Shown: piece by piece, positions 1 to 3,187 of the stretch | Layout: each line of letters begins with the position of its first letter | How positions within the stretch are numbered: the stretch's first letter is position 1 | Notes under the pieces: model-generated | The model's input: only the letters and a program-made list of their open reading frames with translations | What the model was told of the DNA's origin: nothing | The model's database searches: none | Source: CAYMGM01 sp964390005 | Lineage (GTDB): Bacteria > Pseudomonadota > Alphaproteobacteria > UBA9219 | Length of the DNA: 5,168 nt | Assembly: GCA_964390005.1 (NCBI GenBank) | Contig: CAYMGM010000028.1 | Coordinates: forward strand, 1-5,168 | Direction: 5' to 3' | Translations under genes and position numbers: made by a program

Positions 1-661
1 AATCGCTGATGCCGCCGGTCGTGTAATCGCGCTGGTTGCCATAGGGCGGCGACGTAAACAACAAGTGCGCTTGCTTTCCGTCCATCAAGCGCGCGATGGC
101 GGCGGGATCCGTGCTGTCGCCGCAAAGCAAGCGATGGCTGCCAAGCAACCAGACGTCGCCTTCGCGCGAGACGGGATGCTTGGGCGGCGCAGGCGCTTCG
201 TCTTCCTTGTCACCAGCATCGGACGGCTTTTCTTGATCGTCTTGCAAGGGGGCGAGGATTTGATCAATTTCTTTTTCGTCGAACCCTGTGAGCGACAAAT
301 CGAACCCCAGTCCGTTCAGCGCGTGCATCTCTTCCGCCAAGAGAGCGTCGTCCCATCCAGCTTGCAGGGCGAGTTGGTTGTCGGCGATGACGTAGGCGCG
401 GCGTTGCGCGGGCGTCAGGTGATCAAGCAGGATGACCGGAACTTCCTTCAGCCCGACCTGTTTTGCCGCTTCCAACCGCCCATGTCCGGCGATGATCGTG
501 CCGTCGCTGACCACAAGAAGCGGATTGGTAAACCCGTATTCGACGATGCTCGCGGCCAGCTGCGCGACCTGCGCCGCGTTGTGCGTGCGCGGGTTCTTCG
601 CGTAGGGCTTGAGCTTGTCTATCGGCCAAAGCTCGATCCTGTCAGGCGTGGTTACTGACAT
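1..661 (-). CDS. ParB-like domain fused to site-specific DNA methyltransferase (3' end outside the window)
   Basis: The 220 visible residues read as a ParB/Srx-type domain followed by the start of an N4-cytosine/N6-adenine DNA methyltransferase. Residues 11-80 carry the ParB features: NPRTH at 23-27, a QLAASI helix at 34-39, and the GxxR-type box AGHGRLEAA at 58-66. An acidic, proline-rich linker (about 138-162) leads to the methylase entry GDVWLLGSHRLLCGDS (168-183) and the catalytic motif IV TSPPY (203-207). The S-adenosylmethionine-binding region must lie beyond position 1. The ATG at 661 is the only reasonable start, because an in-frame TGA lies just upstream. There is no strong ribosome-binding site, and the start overlaps the preceding gene by 10 bp, so translation is probably coupled. 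Such fusions are common in prophages and modify DNA, often as orphan methylases that protect against host restriction. The target sequence cannot be read from this fragment. Confidence 0.93.
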   Translation of the reverse strand, partial: MSVTTPDRIELWPIDKLKPYAKNPRTHNAAQVAQLAASIVEYGFTNPLLVVSDGTIIAGHGRLEAAKQVGLKEVPVILLDHLTPAQRRAYVIADNQLALQAGWDDALLAEEMHALNGLGFDLSLTGFDEKEIDQILAPLQDDQEKPSDAGDKEDEAPAPPKHPVSREGDVWLLGSHRLLCGDSTDPAAIARLMDGKQAHLLFTSPPYGNQRDYTTGGISD

Positions 662-996
662 GGCGACAATCGTTCACGAATTTTGTTTTCGATTTTCTCG
701 ACGTCGATCAACAAGCTGATCGCGTCATCCATGATGACGCGAGGACATTTGTCTTTTTTGTATTCGTAGGCGGTCTCGGCAACGCTGAACGCAAGATCAA
801 GCGGAAGGCTTATTGAGCGAAGTTCACAACAAATCCCAAGGTAGAGAATTTCCTCAAAGGTAAACTTTCTTGCCCTTCCTCGGCTTGGCTTGTGTAACGG
901 CCTAAAATATTTTCGAGAAACCCATTGATGAAGTTCAGTCCTCGATAGACCGAAGCAGGTTACAACCTCTTCGATGCTGTAGGTTCGTATGCCCAT
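652..996 (-). CDS. MerR-like helix-turn-helix DNA-binding protein (114 aa)
   Basis: This is a small, probably cytoplasmic DNA-binding protein. Residues 5-27 (YSIEEVVTCFGLSRTELHQW region) form a MerR-like helix-turn-helix. A basic wing follows (KPSRGRARKFTFEEI, about 36-50), then a helix (50-60). The C-terminal half is helical and charged (IDVEKIENKIRERL, 97-110) and could serve for dimerisation. No metal- or ligand-binding pattern is obvious; the cysteines at 14, 56, 57, 84 and 113 form no recognised motif. The ATG at 996 has GGAGA about ten bases upstream (1007-1011). The stop codon lies inside the methyltransferase start, so the two are probably co-translated. The gene is about 46% GC by hand count over 661-960, while the methylase segment 541-600 is about 75%, which suggests separate acquisition. 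It could regulate the methyltransferase or the phage early region, but its target is unknown. Assigning it to MerR-like rather than another winged-helix family is moderately sure. Confidence 0.8.
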   Translation of the reverse strand: MGIRTYSIEEVVTCFGLSRTELHQWVSRKYFRPLHKPSRGRARKFTFEEILYLGICCELRSISLPLDLAFSVAETAYEYKKDKCPRVIMDDAISLLIDVEKIENKIRERLSPCQ

Positions 997-1026
997 GGGC
1001 TATTGGTCTCCATTTTTTGGGCAGTG

Positions 1027-1054
1027 AGGAAGCCAAGCGCGCAGGTGGCTTCCT
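1027..1054. repeat. Hairpin A, copy 1 of the GGAAGCCA/TGGCTTCC arms
   Basis: AGGAAGCCA (1027-1035) pairs perfectly with TGGCTTCCT (1046-1054) around a 10-base loop. The right arm also takes part in a competing hairpin, TCCTT/AAGGA (1051-1055 with 1060-1064). The loop side overlaps GCAGGTGG (1041-1048), which can pair with CCACCTGC at 1081-1088. The region could therefore adopt mutually exclusive folds. No T-run follows on either strand, so it is not a standard intrinsic terminator. Confidence 0.6.
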
Positions 1055-1136
1055 TGGGCAAGGAATCCACGCGCCGGAATCCACCTGCCAAGCAGGCATA
1101 ACTGTTTGTTTTCCATAAGATATTCAGGTCACGCCC

Positions 1137-1162
1137 GAAGCCACAACCTGTGGGGTGGCTTC
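1137..1162. repeat. Hairpin, copy 2 of the GAAGCCAC/GTGGCTTC arms
   Basis: GAAGCCAC (1137-1144) pairs perfectly with GTGGCTTC (1155-1162) around a 10-base loop. The arms share GAAGCCA/TGGCTTC with the hairpin at 1027-1054, so the same structure occurs twice about 110 bp apart. An alternative inner hairpin CCACA/TGTGG (1141-1145 with 1149-1153) overlaps it. Two hairpins with the same arms in one spacer suggest a repeated protein-binding site or a structured RNA rather than chance, but this is inference. Confidence 0.6.
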
Positions 1163-1306
1163 CCGCTTTTCGACCCTACATGTAGCGAAGTCCCGCGCTC
1201 TTGCCGCCAGCATACGTTTTCCGGCAGGAAGGACCCAAGATTTCAAAGGGATAGGCTACCCACCCCCATCCAATGCGGGTGGATGCCTTATCCATTTTGG
1301 CTTGGC

Positions 1307-1615
1307 CTATGCGCTTGCCAAGAACGCTTCGACAGACGCGAAGCTTTTTTCGACATCGCCTTCAAGCGTATCGAGTTCCTTTTTGAGATCGGCGACGCGC
1401 TGGGCAGCCGAGATGGCCGTGGCCTTGGCGGCGTTGGCTTGGTCGAGCTTGTCTTTGAAGTCGACAAGCGCGGCTTCGTACTGCTCGAAAACAAAATCGA
1501 GGTCGCGCGGTTCTTGCGTCTCGGTCTGCGCGGGGGCGGCATCGGTTGCCACATCGGTGTTCGCGGTCTGCGAGGCGACATCGGTCTGGGCGTCGGTCGT
1601 TTGGGGGTCGGTCAT
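1307..1615 (-). CDS. Small acidic protein with low-complexity N-terminus and predicted coiled coil (102 aa)
   Basis: I do not recognise the family. Residues 1-37 are low-complexity and rich in T, D, A and Q, with repeated TD/DV units, so they are likely disordered. Residues 40-98 are strongly helix-forming, with regular charged and hydrophobic spacing (FEQYEAALVDF, then DLKKELDTLEGDVEKSF), which suggests a coiled coil and oligomerisation. There is no signal peptide, membrane segment or catalytic motif. I chose the ATG at 1615 because GGAGA (1621-1625) lies five bases upstream. The frame stays open to 1915, but that extension lacks such a site and has an arginine/alanine-rich composition typical of non-coding GC-rich DNA. 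The gene sits alone between two structured spacers. A small structural, scaffold-like or adaptor role would be a guess. Confidence 0.75.
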   Translation of the reverse strand: MTDPQTTDAQTDVASQTANTDVATDAAPAQTETQEPRDLDFVFEQYEAALVDFKDKLDQANAAKATAISAAQRVADLKKELDTLEGDVEKSFASVEAFLASA

Positions 1616-1620
1616 GCTTA

Positions 1621-1625
1621 TCTCC
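1621..1625 (-). promoter_or_regulatory. Shine-Dalgarno that sets the start of the 102-aa coiled-coil gene
   Basis: GGAGA read on the minus strand lies five bases before the ATG at 1615. This is the reason for choosing that start over the longer frame that begins at 1915. Confidence 0.75.
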
Positions 1626-1709
1626 GTTTGTTGGCTGGTTGAAGAAAGGGTTCGGGTTATCGCGCTGCGCACGCGCACGGCCAAAGCCGCAAGGGCGCAC
1701 ATCACACGG

Positions 1710-1733
1710 CGCGGCAAAGCCGAGCTTGCCGCG
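1710..1733. repeat. Strong GC-rich hairpin in the leader of the coiled-coil gene
   Basis: CGCGGCAA (1710-1717) is the exact reverse complement of TTGCCGCG (1726-1733). An alternative pairing, AAGC/GCTT around CGA, extends the stem with a one-base bulge. It lies about 95 bp upstream of the ATG at 1615. No T-run follows on either strand, so a structured leader or protein site is more likely than a terminator. Confidence 0.55.
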
Positions 1734-1814
1734 ATCCTGTGAGTTACTGTTCGATGATGTTCAAAGGTGACGGGGCCATGAGCACCCGCGTTTGCCGCGC
1801 GTGGGTTTCCCAAA

Positions 1815-1913
1815 TCATAACCAAGATTATGCCTAAAACCGCGCAAAACGCGCACAACTATTATGCGCACAACATTTTTCAGGCATTTAAATCGGTTGCC
1901 TATGGTTTTGCGC
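1815..1913. repeat. Cluster of direct and inverted repeats, candidate operator region
   Basis: Within about 100 bp are: an imperfect palindrome CATAA-N6-TTATG (1815-1830); GCGCACAAC twice, 15 bp apart (1850-1858 and 1865-1873); GCGCA-N9-TGCGC (1850-1868); GCGCAAAAC (1841-1849) with its reverse complement GTTTTGCGC (1905-1913); and ATGCCTAAAA (1829-1838) facing TTTTCAGGCAT (1876-1886) with one bulged base. The segment is A+T-rich against GC-rich surroundings. This fits a promoter/operator for the downstream minus-strand gene, or a second replication-related site. The bound protein is unknown; the MerR-like product at 652-996 is one untested candidate. Confidence 0.5.
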
Positions 1914-1921
1914 ATTTTCGC

Positions 1922-2353
1922 CTATCCGTTTTGGATTCTTTTGATGCAGGGAAGCTCAAATTTCATGTCCGGATTGGCCAGCCGATACTCGATTTTGGCG
2001 AGAGCGATTCGCCAATCGTACTGGAGCTTGCGCACCGACCAGCCGAGAATGCGATGGATTTTCTTCCATTTGAGATCGCATGCGCGGAGCCAAACGAGCG
2101 TGACTTCCTCGCGTTCCAACCACATGAACCAGCGCAAGGCTTCGTCCATTTCGCTGATGTGACGCGCCGAAGGCGGGCCGAGTTTGATGCGCGTTTCTTC
2201 CCAGCCATAAGCGTAAATCGCCTCGTGCATGATGGGCGGCCATGCGCCGAAATAGCCGCGCACACGCACGGGCGGAAGACGCCGCAGAGTTTGCGCGGCC
2301 TGTTCCAGCCTGTCCGCGACATCGGTCATGCTCAGATGCTTGGAAGATTTCAT
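1922..2353 (-). CDS. DUF6362-like phage protein with C-terminal HTH-like region (143 aa)
   Basis: This resembles the DUF6362 family, small proteins I know from alphaproteobacterial prophages and whose biochemical role is not established. The conserved-looking blocks are LPPVRVRGYFGAWP (26-39), PPSARHISEMDEALRWFMWLE region (60-80) and a tryptophan-rich C-terminal section. In that section VTLVWLRA followed by WKKIHRILGWSVRKLQYDWR (about 84-115) looks like a sigma-factor/GcrA-type helix-turn-helix. DNA binding is therefore inferred. The ATG at 2353 has GGAGG (2359-2363) five bases upstream and overlaps the TGA of the upstream gene as ATGA, a sign of translational coupling. An upstream in-frame ATG at 2398 would lie inside that gene and is less likely. 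A transcription factor or a packaging-related DNA-binding protein are both possible. Confidence 0.85.
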   Translation of the reverse strand: MKSSKHLSMTDVADRLEQAAQTLRRLPPVRVRGYFGAWPPIMHEAIYAYGWEETRIKLGPPSARHISEMDEALRWFMWLEREEVTLVWLRACDLKWKKIHRILGWSVRKLQYDWRIALAKIEYRLANPDMKFELPCIKRIQNG

Positions 2354-2667
2354 GCGACCCTCCCGTACATTTTGGCATCGAGCATGTTGCGCGCCCATTG
2401 GCAGTTATCGATCTTGGCGAACTGCAGGAGAGCGATGCGCGCTTCTTCCATCGTCGTGAAGCCGTAGCGGATCAGCATCTCGCCGAAGAGGGTTTCGGGG
2501 TTTGTGCCGCGCGCGTGTTTCCATCCCGTCCAGTACGCGCCGCTTGAGGTGACACGCTCTTCGCATAAATCGAACCGATCCCGCACGCGCACGTCATAGA
2601 CACGGTTCGTGTGGGAGTAGCGCCAGTAAATGTTCGCGTCACGCGCCTTGATCAGGGTGCCATGCAT
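2350..2667 (-). CDS. Conserved-looking hypothetical protein (105 aa)
   Basis: I do not recognise this protein. It is soluble, aromatic-rich and charged (NIYWRYSHTNRVYDVRVRDRF, from about residue 12), with a helical C-terminal half (TTMEEARIALLQFAKIDNCQWARNML, from about 71). No catalytic motif, signal peptide or membrane segment is visible. The start at 2667 is set by a near-perfect AAGGAGG (2676-2682) eight bases upstream. The open frame continues upstream into the N gap, but that part reads across an assembly artefact and should not be annotated. The gene ends in an ATGA overlap with the DUF6362-like gene, so the two form a translational pair, probably expressed from the control region at 2934-3128. 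Its place just after the replication gene suggests an early-phage accessory role, which is inference only. Confidence 0.85.
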   Translation of the reverse strand: MHGTLIKARDANIYWRYSHTNRVYDVRVRDRFDLCEERVTSSGAYWTGWKHARGTNPETLFGEMLIRYGFTTMEEARIALLQFAKIDNCQWARNMLDAKMYGRVA

Positions 2668-3187
2668 CGCTTGAACCTCCTTTGTTGCTTCGGGGAAAAA
2701 CGGGCAAGCGAAAGTAATTGCGCCGCGTATGATCGCGGGGCATCGCTTGACGGATCCTGTGTGAGAGAAAAATTTGTATACCCCCAGTNNNNNNNNNNNN
2801 NNNNNNNNNNNNNNNNNNNNNNNNNNNNNNNNNNNNNNNNNNNNNNNNNNNNNNNNNNNNNNNNNNNNNNNNNNNNNNNNNNNNNNNNCGCGGGGCATCG
2901 CTTGACGGATCCTGTGTGAGAGAAAAATTTGTATACCCCCAGTGTCCCATCACTGGGGGGTATATATTTATATATGGGGGGCTAGTGACGCTGTAAGCCG
3001 CAGAAAACCTAGCTTTTTGCCTAGTTAGGGACGATCCGTCACTAGTAATGGTTTTTTGAGCAAAACTGCGGGTTAGAGCGTCACTAACTAGGAGCCATAA
3101 CTGGCTAGTGACGTAGTGACTAGTGACGGAGCCATAGCCAAAACGGATAGGAGCACTGGCGCGGGGAAGGATGAAACTAATTCTCAT
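2652..3187 (-). CDS. Possible small gene hidden by the assembly gap (126 codons once the duplicated 55 bp is collapsed)
   Basis: An ATG at 3187 lies inside the last codons of the primase gene. AAGGAG (3194-3199) sits six bases upstream, an excellent ribosome-binding site. If the N run and one 55-bp duplicate are removed (155 bp), the frame stays open for 126 codons. It stops at TGA 2652-2654, overlapping the 105-aa gene start by 16 bp. Such tight overlaps at both ends are typical of phage operons. Against it, the middle is the TAGTGAC repeat array and is rich in codons unusual for GC-rich genomes (CTA, ATA, TTA, AGG), and I recognise no domain. Five of the six repeat copies fit two fixed phases relative to the frame, encoding VTS or SD, which could be chance. 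It may be real, or an open frame through control DNA. Confidence 0.3.
2676..2682 (-). promoter_or_regulatory. Strong Shine-Dalgarno that sets the start of the 105-aa gene
   Basis: AAGGAGG on the minus strand lies eight bases before the ATG at 2667. It shows that translation starts there, not within or beyond the N gap. Confidence 0.85.
2734..2788. repeat. 55-bp sequence duplicated across the assembly gap, left copy
   Basis: These 55 bases, from CGCGGGGCATCG to TACCCCCAGT, are identical base for base to 2889-2943, and each copy directly abuts the N run. They are most simply the shared end of two contigs, so in the real genome the sequence is probably present once here. Confidence 0.95.
2789..2888. 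other. Assembly gap (100 N), probably artefactual
   Basis: Exactly 100 undetermined bases are present, the conventional filler for a gap of unknown size. Both flanks are the same 55-bp sequence, so the two contigs probably overlap and the gap length is meaningless. Any protein translated through it should be ignored. Confidence 0.97.
2889..2943. repeat. 55-bp sequence duplicated across the assembly gap, right copy
   Basis: This is the second, identical copy of 2734-2788. Its right end runs into the hairpin at 2932-2964, so the contig break falls at the foot of a palindrome. Palindromes and strain variation both commonly break short-read assembly graphs. Confidence 0.95.
2932..2964. repeat. 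Strong hairpin: CCCCCAGTG / CACTGGGGG with TATA extension
   Basis: CCCCCAGTG (2936-2944) pairs perfectly with CACTGGGGG (2951-2959) around the six-base loop TCCCAT. One bulged G (2960) then allows TATA (2932-2935) to pair with TATA (2961-2964), giving 13 pairs. Read on the minus strand, the GC-rich stem is followed by TATACAAATTTTT. It could act as a weak or imperfect terminator for read-through from the primase gene, although the T-run starts several bases too late for a good one. It could instead be a replication-origin hairpin or a 5' leader structure for the 105-aa gene. Confidence 0.75.
2961..2975. other. Pure A+T tract between two G6 runs, candidate unwinding element
   Basis: Fifteen consecutive A/T bases (TATATATTTATATAT) lie between GGGGGG at 2955-2960 and GGGGGG at 2976-2981. 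This is the most A+T-rich point of a GC-rich window and it directly adjoins the repeat array. Easily melted tracts next to iterons are typical of replication origins; that role is inferred here. It may also supply the -10 of a promoter. Confidence 0.45.
2969..2997 (-). promoter_or_regulatory. Candidate sigma70-type promoter with a TAGTGAC box in its spacer
   Basis: Read leftward, CTTACA (2992-2997) matches four of six bases of the -35 consensus. TATATA (2969-2974), 17 bases downstream, matches four of six of the -10. A repeat box (2983-2989) lies in the spacer, where a bound repressor or activator would act directly. Transcription would begin near 2962, pass through the hairpin and reach the 105-aa gene. 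The match is modest and A+T-rich DNA gives such hits easily. Confidence 0.3.
2982..3128. repeat. Array of six TAGTGAC boxes: candidate iterons or multi-operator
   Basis: The 7-bp box TAGTGAC occurs in plus orientation at 2983-2989, 3106-3112, 3114-3120 and 3121-3127, and inverted (GTCACTA) at 3038-3044 and 3080-3086. Four copies extend to CTAGTGACG (2982-2990, inverted 3037-3045, 3105-3113, 3120-3128). The last three boxes are practically tandem. Related elements lie between them: CCTAGTTA (3020-3027) with its inverse TAACTAGG (3085-3092), and GGAGCCATA twice (3091-3099 and 3128-3136). Dense short repeats beside a primase-helicase gene and an A+T tract fit iterons of a replication origin. A cooperative repressor-binding region is the alternative. 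Confidence 0.65.

Larger units (their letters stand above)
997..1306. other. Intergenic region with nested inverted repeats, no convincing gene
   Basis: This 310-bp spacer lies between the coiled-coil gene and the MerR-like gene. I see no convincing coding frame on either strand; the plus-strand open frames crossing it are shadows without ribosome-binding sites. It is dense in inverted repeats: two GAAGCCAC/GTGGCTTC-type hairpins, a long-range GCAGGTGG/CCACCTGC pair (1041-1048 with 1081-1088), a 10-bp palindrome CTACATGTAG (1176-1185) and CCACCC/GGGTGG (1260-1265 with 1277-1282). It also has an A+T-rich patch (about 1096-1127) where a promoter for the MerR-like gene could sit. I cannot name a confident -35/-10 pair. 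A structured leader or a small RNA is possible. Confidence 0.6.
1616..1921. other. Intergenic region upstream of the coiled-coil gene: hairpins and operator-like repeats
   Basis: This 306-bp spacer is the leader of the 102-aa gene. Its gene-proximal half is GC-rich and contains the hairpin at 1710-1733 and a bulged stem ACCCGCG/CGCG-T-GGGT (1784-1790 with 1798-1806). The distal half, about 1805-1920, is unusually A+T-rich and full of repeats (see 1815-1913). A promoter for the 102-aa gene most likely lies there, reading leftward, but I could not find a -35/-10 pair with good spacing. I see no convincing gene here. Confidence 0.55.

Noticed and set aside
65..658. 197-aa plus-strand open frame
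   Set aside because: It lies antisense to the ParB-methyltransferase, whose domains are recognisable on the minus strand; a GC-rich shadow frame.
1106..1742. Plus-strand frames of 178 and 195 aa
   Set aside because: They lie antisense to the coiled-coil gene and its flanking spacers and show no recognisable domain.
1616..1915. 100-residue N-terminal extension of the coiled-coil gene, starting at 1915
   Set aside because: It has no good ribosome-binding site, its composition looks non-coding, and a clear GGAGA precedes the ATG at 1615. It also overlies the repeat cluster.
2350..2898. 182-aa version of the 105-aa protein reading through the N gap
   Set aside because: Its extra 77 residues are translated from Ns and the duplicated contig end. 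The AAGGAGG at 2676-2682 sets the start at 2667.
2734..2943. 55-bp direct repeats as att sites or a transposon duplication
   Set aside because: Each copy ends exactly at the Ns and the length equals a usual assembler k-mer. A contig overlap explains this without biology.
2936..2959. Confident intrinsic terminator for the primase gene
   Set aside because: The stem is strong, but the T-run starts about eight bases after it and is interrupted, so I list it only as a hairpin.
2982..3128. CRISPR-like array
   Set aside because: The boxes are only 7-9 bp, occur in both orientations and have irregular spacing; there are no spacers of constant length.
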